Below, piece by piece: positions 1 through 12,636 of a stretch of 64,000 nt of DNA. The DNA is from Corynebacterium terpenotabidum Y-11 (lineage in GTDB: Bacteria > Actinomycetota > Actinomycetes > Mycobacteriales > Mycobacteriaceae): positions 62,001-126,000 of the forward strand of contig NC_021663.1 of assembly GCF_000418365.1 (NCBI RefSeq), written 5' to 3'. The translations under genes and the position numbers were made by a program. The notes beneath the pieces are model-generated. The model had not been told where the DNA came from, ran no database searches, and was given only the letters and a program-made list of their open reading frames with translations. Within the stretch, counting starts at the first letter, position 1. Every line of letters starts with the position of its first letter.

Positions 1-109
1 TCTCCCAGTTCCAGTCGGGGAACTCCCGGGCGACGTGGTGGGCCATGTCGATACCGGCGACGCCTGCGCCGACAATGAGCAGGTCCAGAGGTGCGGTGGC
101 TGATGTCAT
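1..109 (-). CDS. FAD-dependent monooxygenase, N-terminal fragment (runs off the window)
   Basis: Only the first 36 codons are inside the window. The translation starts MTSATAPLDLLIVGAGVAG, a textbook Rossmann dinucleotide-binding start (beta strand, then GxGxxG) followed by IDMAHHVAREFPDW. This is typical of CzcO/Baeyer-Villiger-type flavin monooxygenases that bind FAD at the N-terminus and later NADPH. The substrate cannot be inferred from so little sequence. The ATG at 109 is the only sensible start because the fingerprint begins 8 residues later. The fold assignment is firm and the exact enzyme class is a guess. Confidence 0.75.
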   Translation of the reverse strand, partial: MTSATAPLDLLIVGAGVAGIDMAHHVAREFPDWNWE

Positions 110-264
110 GGGACCACGGTAGCGTTTTTCACGTTCTGTAGTGCCCGTTAGGAAAATATTGCGGAAGGGAACCTGCCTCGGCCACGACGACGGGCCCGGA
201 CGCCGAGAGAGCTGGGTGCTCGTCCGGTGTCCGGGCCCGTGCGGGTGGCGTCAGTTCATGACAC

Positions 265-1506
265 TCAGAGGCGGTGCTTTCCGCCGTCCTCGTCGTCCTG
301 GGCGTCTGCGGAATCCTCGGCCGCAGCCGGGGCAGCCGGGGCTGCGGGTGCTGCGGGTGCTGCGGGGGCAGCCGGTGCGGCAGGGGCAGCGGGAGCGGCC
401 GGAGCGGCCGGTGCGGCAGGAGCAGCCGGAGCGGCGGGTGCGGCCGGTGCGGCAGGAGCTGCCGGGGCGTCCTCGGTCACCTCGGTAGTCACGTCCTCCG
501 CCTCTTCCGGGGCCTCCTCCGGGGCGGCTTCCGCAGTGGCGGCCGGAGTGGCCTCGGCAGTGGTCTCCGGCGCGGCCTTCGGTGCATCAGTGCGCGGGGC
601 AGAGGCCGGGGCGGGGGTCTCCGGCTTACGGAACTTCGCGGCGAGGAATGCCACAACGCCCGCGACGAGGGCGATGACCAGCAGGGAGGCGACCAGACCA
701 CCCTTCTTCTTATCGGCCTTGTCAGCCTTCTTCTGGTACTTCGACCGGACCTTGTCGGCCTTCTTCTTCGCCGACTTCTCGATCTTCGCGGTGGACTTCT
801 TCAGCTGCTTCTCGGCGATGGCGGCGTCCTTCTTCGCCTTCGCGGCGGCAGTCTTAGCAGCCTTCTTCGACGCCTTGGCCGCCTTCTTCGCCTTCTCCTC
901 CACCGTGGCGACGACCGCGGGGGCCGCATCCGTGACAGTGTCGAGAGCGCCAGCGCCGGCGTCCTTCAGGTCAGCGACCGTCGACCGCACGGCAGCCGCG
1001 GCAGCGGACGCCTGCGTCCGGGCCTTCTTCGACAGACGGCAGCCCTTCTCGGCCGCGGCGTCCCCGGCGTCCTTCACCGTGGCGGTCACCGTCGGAGTTC
1101 CGCTGATCTTCGCAACCTTCTTCGCCACCTTCTCCTCCTTCTTCTGGGCCTTCTTGTCAGCCTTCTCAGCCTGTGCGGCCTTCTTGTCGGCCTTCACCGT
1201 GATCTTGTCGGCCTTCTTCCGGGCCTTCTCTGCCTTGGCGGCGAGCTTTGCGGCCTTGGCCTCAGCGGCGCTCCTCGCCTGGGCGTCAGCCTCGTCTTCC
1301 TCGGCAATGATCTGCCGGACGACGGCCCGGGCATGGCCCGGAGCCGCGGCCAGCAGCGCGTCCCGCTCTTCGGGCGTGGTCGACCGGGTACGGAGAGCGG
1401 CGAGCTCCTGCGCTTCGGTGGACTGCGCGCTCTCCTTGTGGTCCTTGTTCCATGCCCGGGCGCGCTGGACGGCGAGCAGGGCGATTCGTGCGTTGTTGAG
1501 GGCCAT
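265..1506 (-). CDS. Lys/Ala-rich coiled-coil membrane protein with Ala/Pro repeat tail
   Basis: A 413-residue protein of unknown function. Residues about 1-80 are a mixed, partly conserved-looking head. Residues about 80-270 are an extremely Lys/Ala-rich, probably helical or coiled-coil region. A single transmembrane segment (VASLLVIALVAGVVAFLAA) follows, and the tail is an Ala/Pro/Glu-rich low-complexity tract with many AAP repeats ending in an acidic stretch. I chose the ATG at 1506 because AAGGAG lies 8 nt upstream; a GTG at 1536 is possible but lacks such a site. The long open frame on the opposite strand is an antisense shadow of this composition. The highly basic cytoplasmic part could bind nucleic acid or the membrane surface, which is inference. 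Confidence 0.75.
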   Translation of the reverse strand: MALNNARIALLAVQRARAWNKDHKESAQSTEAQELAALRTRSTTPEERDALLAAAPGHARAVVRQIIAEEDEADAQARSAAEAKAAKLAAKAEKARKKADKITVKADKKAAQAEKADKKAQKKEEKVAKKVAKISGTPTVTATVKDAGDAAAEKGCRLSKKARTQASAAAAAVRSTVADLKDAGAGALDTVTDAAPAVVATVEEKAKKAAKASKKAAKTAAAKAKKDAAIAEKQLKKSTAKIEKSAKKKADKVRSKYQKKADKADKKKGGLVASLLVIALVAGVVAFLAAKFRKPETPAPASAPRTDAPKAAPETTAEATPAATAEAAPEEAPEEAEDVTTEVTEDAPAAPAAPAAPAAPAAPAAPAAPAAPAAPAAPAAPAAPAAPAAPAAPAAAEDSADAQDDEDGGKHRL

Positions 1507-1669
1507 GGCCCGGTACTCCTTCGCTGTGGCGTGCACCTGTCGTGTCGGTGGGTTTGGGATCCGATCATAAACTCATCAGGCGAACCTGGGGGCCGATTTG
1601 GGACGGCTTCCGTGCACACCGGGGGCATGGCCGACACAGTTGTCACGACCTTCGGTACGCTGGATCACC

Positions 1670-2206
1670 ATGAGCGCCCAGAAGACTGCGACCGCGGTTC
1701 TGCACACGAACCTCGGCGACATCAGCATCGACCTGTTCGGAAACCACGCCCCCCAGACCGTCGAGAACTTCATCGGCCTGGCGACCGGCGACAAGGAAAA
1801 GGCCCCCTACACCCAGCCGAACGCCTCCGGCACCACCGAAGGCCCGTTCTACGACGGTGCGATCTTCCACCGCATCATCGACGGTTTCATGATCCAGGGC
1901 GGCGACCCGACCGGCACCGGTCGTGGCGGCCCCGGCTACCGCTTCGCCGACGAGTTCCACCCGGAGCTGCAGTTCGACCGTCCGTTCCTTCTCGCGATGG
2001 CCAACGCCGGCCCCGGCACCAACGGCTCCCAGTTCTTCATCACCACCACCGCCACCCCGCACCTCAACAACCACCACACCATCTTCGGTGAGGTCACCGA
2101 CCCCGCGTCCCAGAAGGTCGCGGCCGCGCTCGGTCGTGTCGCCACCGGCCGGATGGACCGTCCGGTGGAGGATGTCGTCATCGAGTCGATCGACATCACC
2201 GAGTAG
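1670..2206 (+). CDS. ppiA: Cyclophilin-type peptidyl-prolyl cis-trans isomerase
   Basis: A 178-residue cytoplasmic cyclophilin with no signal peptide. It catalyses cis/trans isomerisation of X-Pro bonds. The family hallmarks are present: FHRIIDGFMIQGGDPTGTG (catalytic Arg in FHRII), GPGTNGSQFFIT, and HTIFGEV. The start at 1670 (MSAQKTATA) sits right before the conserved domain; upstream in-frame codons do not look like protein. Its position before the rhomboid and crgA genes matches the ppiA locus of Corynebacteriales near the origin. Confidence 0.95.
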   Translation: MSAQKTATAVLHTNLGDISIDLFGNHAPQTVENFIGLATGDKEKAPYTQPNASGTTEGPFYDGAIFHRIIDGFMIQGGDPTGTGRGGPGYRFADEFHPELQFDRPFLLAMANAGPGTNGSQFFITTTATPHLNNHHTIFGEVTDPASQKVAAALGRVATGRMDRPVEDVVIESIDITE

Positions 2207-2256
2207 GACGCCCCGGTCCGGCTGTCCCCGGACCCGGTAATTCACCGCCCACAGAC

Positions 2257-2892
2257 ATGGATTTCCTGCGCAGATTCACCCGGGACGCCCCGGCCTGCGC
2301 GGTACTGATCATTGCCTGTGTGGCGGTGTTCTGCGTTGCGGTACTGCAGACCGGCAGCCTCACCGACCCGGTCGGGCTGTACGGCTCCGGCAGTGACCTC
2401 GCCTGGGATCTGATGATGATCGAACCGGACATCACGGTCGGCCACGAGTGGTGGCGGTTGGTGACAAGTGCACTGGTCCATCTGAGCCTGACGCATCTTC
2501 TGCTGAACCTGCTCCTCATTGTGCTGCTCGGCGGGGAGCTGGAGCGGGCCTACGGGACGAAGGTCCTTGCGTCGGCGATGGTGTTCTGCGCGGTGACGGG
2601 GAGTCTGGGGGCCATGTGGTTCGCCCCCGAGCACGCCATGGGCGGGGCGTCCACGATTGGCTACGGCATGTTCGCCATGCTGGTCGGCCTGTCACTGACC
2701 AGGGGAACTGACGTGCGGGGACCACTCGTCCTGATCGGCGTCAACCTGGCGTTCACGGTGACGACCGGTGGGGTGTCCCTCGCCGGTCACCTGGGCGGGC
2801 TCGCCGGAGGAGCGCTGGTGGCCCTGGTGCTGTGGTGGCGGTATCGCCGGGGAGCTACTTCCAGCCCATGGTCATCAGCAGGCCCACGATGA
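2257..2892 (+). CDS. Rhomboid-family intramembrane serine protease
   Basis: A 211-residue polytopic membrane protein with about six hydrophobic segments. It has the rhomboid signature: H75/H80/N84 in [10 protein letters not shown], the serine in GGASTIGYG (S132), and the partner histidine in [10 protein letters not shown] (H178), so the Ser-His dyad looks intact. Rhomboids cleave membrane-spanning substrates inside the bilayer; the substrate here is unknown. The gene follows ppiA by 50 bp and its last 38 bp overlap the convergent crgA gene. The residue after the serine is Thr rather than the usual Gly of GxSG, a mild departure. Confidence 0.88.
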   Translation: MDFLRRFTRDAPACAVLIIACVAVFCVAVLQTGSLTDPVGLYGSGSDLAWDLMMIEPDITVGHEWWRLVTSALVHLSLTHLLLNLLLIVLLGGELERAYGTKVLASAMVFCAVTGSLGAMWFAPEHAMGGASTIGYGMFAMLVGLSLTRGTDVRGPLVLIGVNLAFTVTTGGVSLAGHLGGLAGGALVALVLWWRYRRGATSSPWSSAGPR

Positions 2893-3124
2893 GCAGGCCG
2901 AAACCGATGAGGTAGTTCCAGGCGTTGAGGTCCCGCATCACCGGAATGTCGGCGCCGGCGATGTAGTTGACGACGATCCAGGCCAGCCCGAGGAGCATCA
3001 GGCCGAGCATCACGACGATGTACCAGCGTGACGTGCCGGTGGCGTTGAGCTTGACCGGGGTGCGGTGGTCGACCGATGATGCGCCGGAACTTTCCGGGGT
3101 GGAGGAGATCCTGGACTTGGGCAT
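2855..3124 (-). CDS. crgA: Cell division protein CrgA
   Basis: An 89-residue protein with a charged N-terminal tail ([13 protein letters not shown]), then two transmembrane segments ([21 protein letters not shown] and [20 protein letters not shown]) separated by a short loop. This layout, and the [15 protein letters not shown] motif, are typical of CrgA. In actinobacteria CrgA links FtsZ, FtsQ and penicillin-binding proteins at the septum. Its place beside trpG and the pknB-pknA-pbpA-rodA genes is the conserved locus. It is convergent with the rhomboid gene and overlaps its 3' end. Confidence 0.93.
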   Translation of the reverse strand: MPKSRISSTPESSGASSVDHRTPVKLNATGTSRWYIVVMLGLMLLGLAWIVVNYIAGADIPVMRDLNAWNYLIGFGLLIVGLLMTMGWK

Positions 3125-3228
3125 GGGACACTCTCGCTGTCTTCACGGGGTACTGCTGAAAGGACGTCCCCAGGGTAGCAGCAGGACGGCACACGGACGC
3201 CAGTGTCCGGGGCAGATAGGATGACCCC

Positions 3229-3936
3229 ATGCGCATCCTCGTCATCGACAACTACGACAGCTTCGTCTACAACCTCGTCCAGTACCTGGGGGAACTCGGT
3301 GAGGAGTGCACGGTCTGGCGCAACGATGCCACCGAACTCGGTGACGCGGCCGACGGGATGTCAGGGTTGGACGCCGCATTGTCCGGTTTTGACGCGATCC
3401 TCCTCTCACCGGGGCCCGGTGAACCGTCGGCTGCGGGTCGGATGCTCGACGTCATCACCTGGGCCGAGGAGCACGGGACGCCACTGTTCGGCGTCTGCCT
3501 GGGGCATCAGGCGATTGCCCTGCACCACGGGGCGGCCGTGGTACGGGCCGGCGAACTCTTCCACGGCAAGACCAGCCCGGTCTTCCACAACGGGACAGGA
3601 GTACTGACGGACGTGCCGTCGCCGTTCACCGTCGCCCGCTACCACTCGCTGACCGTGGATCCGGGGACCGTGCCGGAGTGCCTGGAGGTCACGGCCACTG
3701 TGGACTCGGGGATGATCATGGCCATGCGGCATCGGACGCTGCCGGTGCATTCGGTGCAGTTCCATCCGGAGTCGGTGATGACGCAGCACGGCCACCGGAT
3801 CCTCTCGAATTGGTTGGCGGAGGCAGGACGCCCGGTTGATGAGCGCCAGTTAGCCCGCCTGGAGGCCCGGCACGCGGAAGCCCAGCAGGCCTCGGCTGCG
3901 GTGATCGACGGTGCGGCCGGATCCGTCATCGCTTGA
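3229..3936 (+). CDS. trpG: Anthranilate / aminodeoxychorismate synthase component II (glutamine amidotransferase)
   Basis: A 235-residue class I glutamine amidotransferase. It starts ILVIDNYDSFVYNLVQYLGE and carries LLSPGPGEP (oxyanion region), the nucleophile in GVCLGHQAI (C90) and the His-Glu pair in HSVQFHPESV. It supplies ammonia to a chorismate-using partner for folate (PabA) or tryptophan (TrpG) biosynthesis. The partner gene is not in the window, so the choice between the two is open. In related genomes this gene directly precedes pknB; here an rRNA operon separates them. The Ala-rich tail after residue 210 is not part of the catalytic domain. Confidence 0.92.
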   Translation: MRILVIDNYDSFVYNLVQYLGELGEECTVWRNDATELGDAADGMSGLDAALSGFDAILLSPGPGEPSAAGRMLDVITWAEEHGTPLFGVCLGHQAIALHHGAAVVRAGELFHGKTSPVFHNGTGVLTDVPSPFTVARYHSLTVDPGTVPECLEVTATVDSGMIMAMRHRTLPVHSVQFHPESVMTQHGHRILSNWLAEAGRPVDERQLARLEARHAEAQQASAAVIDGAAGSVIA

Positions 3937-3967
3937 GATGACCGGAAAGGTACCGTGACCTGCGGAG

Positions 3968-3996
3968 TTGTGGTGGTCGAGGGTGGTGTGTAGATT
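3968..3996 (+). promoter_or_regulatory. Putative rrn promoter
   Basis: TTGTGG at 3968-3973 and TAGATT at 3991-3996 are separated by 17 bp, about 320 bp upstream of the 16S gene. TAGATT fits the actinobacterial TANNNT -10 pattern. The GC-rich stretch after the -10 and the distance to the boxA-like leader suit an rRNA promoter. This is a pattern match only; other promoters could exist in the leader. Confidence 0.5.
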
Positions 3997-4055
3997 AGTC
4001 CGGGTCGCCGCGACCGGCTGGGGGAACTTCCTGGTAGAGGGTTGTGGTGTGCGTA

Positions 4056-4079
4056 TGTTGTTTGAGAACTCAATAGTGT
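4056..4079 (+). promoter_or_regulatory. boxA-like rRNA antitermination element in the leader
   Basis: The leader contains TGTTGTTTGAGAACTCAATA, the actinobacterial boxA-type sequence recognised by Nus factors during rRNA synthesis. A near copy occurs in the 16S-23S spacer (6069-6090), as expected for antitermination signals that must be reloaded before the 23S gene. Confidence 0.65.
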
Positions 4080-4313
4080 GATGAACCAAGTAGTAATAAG
4101 TCGCAGATGATGCGGACGGTGATCGGATGGTTCCGGCACGTGGGTGACTGCGTGTGAAATATTGATCATTCTTTTTCTGTCTGTTGGTTTTGTGACCGGC
4201 GCATGGTCCTGGTCCCCCGACCGGATTGTGCGTGGATGTTCAAGTTTTTTGGATGTCAGCAGTTCAGTATATTTTTTGTTTGCCAGTGATGGCTCTTTAT
4301 GGGGTTTATTGCT

Positions 4314-5846
<1,533 letters not shown>

Positions 5847-6068
5847 AGTTTTTTTTGTGCACCGCGCCAACTCGGGTGTTGGGTGCTTTTTTTAATCCGG
5901 GTGGATAGTCATCTTTGTGGGTTGTTGTTTGTGTTGTTTGGGGCTTGTTGTGTGCTTGGTTTGTTGCATTGTTGGGTGTCTGGGACAGCATTGTTCCTGT
6001 TGGGGTGCTTGATCTGATTGTGGCTTGTGGGTTGTTGCCTGTGGGTTGTGGTTGGTGGGTGTCCTCGT

Positions 6069-6090
6069 GTTGTTTGAGAACTGTATAGTG
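6069..6090 (+). promoter_or_regulatory. boxA-like element in the 16S-23S spacer
   Basis: TGTTTGAGAACTGTATAGTG repeats the leader boxA motif with a small change. The spacer (5843-6217, about 375 nt) contains no tRNA gene that I can see. It is unusually GT-rich for this genome and also shares a TTTTTTGGATG segment with the leader, probably part of the processing stems. Confidence 0.6.
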
Positions 6091-6217
6091 GACGCGAGTA
6101 TCTTCTTTTTGATGCAATTTTTTGTAAGCCGTGATCGTTTTTGATCATCTGTGTGTTTTTTGGATGCTGCCTGCCGGTTGGTGGGTGGTGTTCGTGGCAC
6201 TGGGCACATTTTTTGTG

Positions 6218-9304
<3,087 letters not shown>

Positions 9305-9470
9305 GCAGCCCCGGTTGTGGGGTTGTGTTTGTGTGGTTTACTTGTTGCGTTGACACACCGTGTGTGTTGAGGGTTTTTGCGTCCACTGTGCAGTGTCTGG
9401 AATGGCACGGCATGCCGGGTCCTGACTGTTGTGGTCGGGGGTTTCGGGTGTGTGTTGTTTCGTGTGTTTT

Positions 9471-9587
9471 GTCGGTGGTTTTAGCGGCGGGGTCACGCCC
9501 GGTCCCTTTCCGAACCCGGAAGCTAAGCCTGCCTGCGCCGATGGTACTGCACCTGGGAGGGTGTGGGAGAGTAGGACGCCGCCGGCA
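9471..9587 (+). rRNA. rrf: 5S ribosomal RNA
   Basis: It carries the conserved core CGCCCGGTCCC, TCCGAACCCGGAAGCTAAG and GCGCCGATGGTACTGCA. The ends were set by the terminal helix: GTCGGTGG at 9471-9478 pairs with CCGCCGGC at 9579-9586. About 117 nt, the usual length. Confidence 0.94.
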
Positions 9588-9598
9588 TTCATCGTTGT

Positions 9599-9662
9599 GG
9601 TGGGGAGTTCTTGGAGTGTTCAGCCTGTGTGGTTGGGTGTTCTGGGAGCTCCCCACCTTTTT
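9599..9662 (+). terminator. Rho-independent terminator of the rrn operon
   Basis: GGTGGGGAGTTC at 9599-9610 pairs with GAGCTCCCCACC at 9646-9657 (12 pairs, one G-U), followed at once by a run of five T. The loop is long (about 35 nt). It lies just after 5S, where a terminator is expected. Confidence 0.75.
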
Positions 9663-9773
9663 GCGTTTATTGGGGGGTGTTGTGTTGTGCGGGGCGTGGG
9701 TTGTGCGGGGTGGTGTTTTCACTGTGTAGTCCGCGTGTGCGTGTGCGTGCCGGTGCCTGGGCCTGTACCTGTG

Positions 9774-10185
9774 GGTGGTGGGGGCCCTTTTTCGAGCATG
9801 AATGCGCTGAGTTCCTCAACGCGGGGTGATTGTGCTCGATTTCGGCCCCTCCCGGGTGGGCCGACGGGGTGGTTGCAGGGGAGTGGTTGACTTCGGGCTG
9901 AGGCCCGGGTCCGCCGCCTAAGCATCGTACTGGTGGGGCCTTTTCCGAGCATGGATGCGCTGAGTTGCTCAACTCGGCGTGATCGTGCTCGACTTCGGCC
10001 CCTCCCGGGTGGGCCGACGGGGTGGTTGCAGGGGAGTGGTTGACTTCGGGCTGAGGCCCGGACCCGCCGCCTCAGGTGCGGGGTGGTGGGGCCTTTTTCG
10101 AGCAGGGATGAGCTGAGTTCATCAACTCGGGGTGATCGTGCTCGTTTTCGGCCCCTCCGGCTGGGCCGACGGGGCGGGTCGAGCG
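9774..10185. repeat. 153-bp tandem repeat, two full units and a shorter third
   Basis: Equivalent points recur every 153 bp: the GAGCATG/GAGCAGG core lies at 9794, 9947 and 10100. Each unit holds several inverted repeats: GAGTTG-CT-CAACTC in unit 2 (GAGTT/AACTC in unit 3), TCGGCCC paired with GGGCCGA, and GGGC/GCCC. Units 1 and 2 are almost identical for about 90 nt; unit 3 lacks the last part. One reading frame on the minus strand stays open through all units and would encode a 51-residue repeat (RVEELSAFMLEKGP type). Its Arg/Pro-rich composition does not look like a normal protein and no start with a good ribosome site was found. Confidence 0.8.
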
Positions 10186-10189
10186 GTTG

Positions 10190-10440
10190 ATGGAGCGCGG
10201 TGCTTACGGTGATGCCTGCTGGGGTGGTTTCTGTGGCGGCTCTACAGCGGCGTCTGCGACTGGGGTGCGCTGTGCGCTGCCGTGAGCTGTCGAGCGTTGC
10301 AGACCGCCAGCGTCCGGCGTCGTACATTCGGGCCAACGGGCATCCGGGCAGCTGCTGACAGGTGCAGCGGTGGGTGCAGCGGTGGCTCGAGCGTGGTGCT
10401 TACGGGGGCGGGCACTCGGCCCAACGGGCATCCGGGCGTC
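10190..10440. repeat. Second family of imperfect direct repeats
   Basis: Two motifs recur in the stretch between the 153-bp repeat and the pknB stop. AACGGGCATCCGGGC occurs near 10335 and 10422 (88 bp apart), and GAGCGYGGTGCTTACGG occurs near 10193 and 10389. The next 110 bp up to 10559 are very C-rich (repeated CGCCCCCGA) and may act in ending pknB transcription. I see no gene in 9663-10559. Confidence 0.55.
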
Positions 10441-10559
10441 TGCCGATGTGTGTAGCGGACCGGCGACCGCTACCTCCAACGCCGCCACCTTCAACGCCCC
10501 CGAACGCCCCCGAGCGCGCCCCCCGAACGCCGCCAAGGGCCCCCGAGCGCCGCCTACGG

Positions 10560-12539
10560 TCAGGGCACTCCGAGGACGTTCACCTGGACAGTGATCGTCG
10601 CATCCTTGTTCACCGCAGTTCCGGCCGAGGACGACTGCCCCACGACCTGGTCGATGGCCAAGGCGTCGAGTGTGCTGACCTCCTCGCGGCGGATGGTGCT
10701 GCCGGTCCAACCGGCCTGCCTCAGCGCATCAGAGACGTCATTGTAATCCTTGCCCTGGAGGTCCGGCATGACGAACTGGTTGCCACGGGAGACGCTCAGC
10801 GTCACCGTGGAGCCCTTCGGCTGCTGGGTGCCTTCATTCGAGGCAGAGATCACGAGGTTGGCGTCCCGCGTGGAATCTACCATGTTCACCTCGACGACGA
10901 ATCCGGCGCCTTCCAGATTGGCACGGGCTTCGTCGAGGGTCTGCCCCGACACGGTCGGCACACGAACCTCCTCGGCACCCGTCGACACGGTGATGGAGAC
11001 CTCGGTGCCCTTGGACACCTGGCTACCCTGTCCGGGATTCTGGCTGATGATCTCGCCTTCCCGGACCGTATCGCTGGCTTCCTCCTCCACTTCGGACTTC
11101 AACTTCAGTCCGACATCGGACAGAGCCTGACTGGCGCGCTCGGTCGTCATCCCGGTGAGATCCGGAACCTCGGTGATCTCCTTGCCGGAGGAGACGAGCA
11201 GGGTGATCTGTGAGCCTTCCGGAACCGACGAGTCGGCGGCCGGATCCGTGCCGATTGCCATACCGCGTTCGACGTCGGCGTCCGCCTGCTCGGTGACCTC
11301 GACCTTGAACCCGGCGTCCTCGAGGAGCTCCTGTGCATCGGCCTCGGACATGTTCTCCACCGAGGGCACGGTCACCTGTGACCGGTTGCTGCCGATGCCG
11401 CCGCTGAAGATGTTGTACGCCACCACTCCGGCCACACCGAGCAGGGCAATCAGTGCCACCGCCCAGGCGATGTTGGCGGCGCGGCTGCGCCCGGAACTCT
11501 TGCGCCCGTCCTCGTCCCGGGACAGGGCGCTGTCCGCCGCCGGGATACTCTGGGGCGCCCGGTCCCCGGCGCCGGAAGCCACTGGGACCGCAGGGGCGAA
11601 CACCGTGGTCGCGGGCCCGCCATCATCCTCGACGGCGTCGAAGGCGGTGGTGTCCATGTAGTTGACGGCGGCCAGCGGCATCCGTCCTTCGGAGATAGCC
11701 TGCAGGTCATTGGCCATATCGGCGGCCGAATCATACCGGTCCGAGGGATCCTTTGACATCGCGGTCAACGCCACCGAATCCAGAGCCAGTGCCTGCTGGG
11801 GCGTCAGATTCATCCCCGGCAGCGTCGAGGGCGGCGTCGGGGCATCCTGCACATGCTGGAAGGCCACGGAGAACGGCGACTCGCCGGAGAACGGCGGTTG
11901 TCCCGTGGAGATCTCGTAGAGGACGCATCCCGCCGCGTACAGGTCGGAGCGCGCATCGGCGGACCGGCCCCGCGCCTGTTCCGGCGACAGGTACTGCGCG
12001 GTGCCGATGACCGCGGACGTCTGCGTCATCGCCGAAGTTGAATCGGACAGGGCCCGGGCGATTCCGAAATCCATCACCTTCACCGCACCGGTGTTGGTGA
12101 TCATGATGTTCGCCGGCTTCACGTCCCGGTGGATGATCCCGGCCTCATGGGAGAACGACAGAGCCTGGCAGACCTCCGACATCACCCGTGAGGCCTCCGC
12201 CAACGGCAGCGGACCGGAATCGCGGACGATCTCGCGCAGCGTCGAGCCGTGGACGCGCTCCATGACGATATAGGGCACGGAACCGGACGCGGCGTCGGTC
12301 TGTCCGGTGTCGTAGACGGCCACGATGGCCTGGTGGTTCAGCTTCGCGGCATTCTTGGCCTCGCGCCGGAACCGTTCGAGGAAGGTCTCGTCGCGGGCGA
12401 GGTCGGCGCGCATCATCTTGACCGCGACATCGCGGCCGAGCAGCTCGTCGGTGGCGGCGTAGACATCCGACATGCCACCGGTGCCGATGACGGCCCCGAG
12501 GCGGTAGCGACCGCCGAGAGTGGTGTTGGTCAGATCCAC
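10560..12539 (-). CDS. pknB: Ser/Thr protein kinase with four PASTA domains
   Basis: A 659-residue transmembrane kinase controlling cell-wall growth and division. The kinase domain is residues about 11-275: G-loop GTGGMSDVY, catalytic Lys in VAVKMM, HRDVKPANIM and DFGIA, with an activation loop containing SAVIGTAQYLSPEQ. Then come a low-complexity juxtamembrane part, one membrane span (AVALIALLGVAGVVAYNIF) and four extracellular PASTA repeats that in this family sense muropeptides or lipid II. It is the last gene of the fhaA-fhaB-pstP-rodA-pbpA-pknA-pknB unit, 97 bp after pknA. Usually trpG follows directly; here repeats and an rRNA operon intervene. Confidence 0.96.
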   Translation of the reverse strand: MDLTNTTLGGRYRLGAVIGTGGMSDVYAATDELLGRDVAVKMMRADLARDETFLERFRREAKNAAKLNHQAIVAVYDTGQTDAASGSVPYIVMERVHGSTLREIVRDSGPLPLAEASRVMSEVCQALSFSHEAGIIHRDVKPANIMITNTGAVKVMDFGIARALSDSTSAMTQTSAVIGTAQYLSPEQARGRSADARSDLYAAGCVLYEISTGQPPFSGESPFSVAFQHVQDAPTPPSTLPGMNLTPQQALALDSVALTAMSKDPSDRYDSAADMANDLQAISEGRMPLAAVNYMDTTAFDAVEDDGGPATTVFAPAVPVASGAGDRAPQSIPAADSALSRDEDGRKSSGRSRAANIAWAVALIALLGVAGVVAYNIFSGGIGSNRSQVTVPSVENMSEADAQELLEDAGFKVEVTEQADADVERGMAIGTDPAADSSVPEGSQITLLVSSGKEITEVPDLTGMTTERASQALSDVGLKLKSEVEEEASDTVREGEIISQNPGQGSQVSKGTEVSITVSTGAEEVRVPTVSGQTLDEARANLEGAGFVVEVNMVDSTRDANLVISASNEGTQQPKGSTVTLSVSRGNQFVMPDLQGKDYNDVSDALRQAGWTGSTIRREEVSTLDALAIDQVVGQSSSAGTAVNKDATITVQVNVLGVP

Positions 12540-12636
12540 GTTCCGTCTCCCTTCCCTGATCCGGGCTCTCCGGCCGGAGTATTCACAGCGACATTACCGG
12601 GGTTATTCACCGTCACACCAACGGCCGCGCGGGTGA

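Noticed and set aside
227..1570. 447-codon open frame on the plus strand opposite the Lys/Ala-rich gene
   Set aside because: It is an antisense shadow: the Lys codons (AAG) and Ala codons of the minus-strand gene read as Phe/Leu/Ala on the other strand. The minus frame has a membrane helix, sensible composition and a ribosome site.
9774..10185. CRISPR array
   Set aside because: The repeats are contiguous 153-bp units with no unique spacers between short repeats, and no cas genes are present.
9719..10336. 205-codon minus-strand frame through the 153-bp repeats
   Set aside because: Open in all units and periodic at the protein level, but Arg/Pro-rich with no good start. I report it as a repeat, not a gene.
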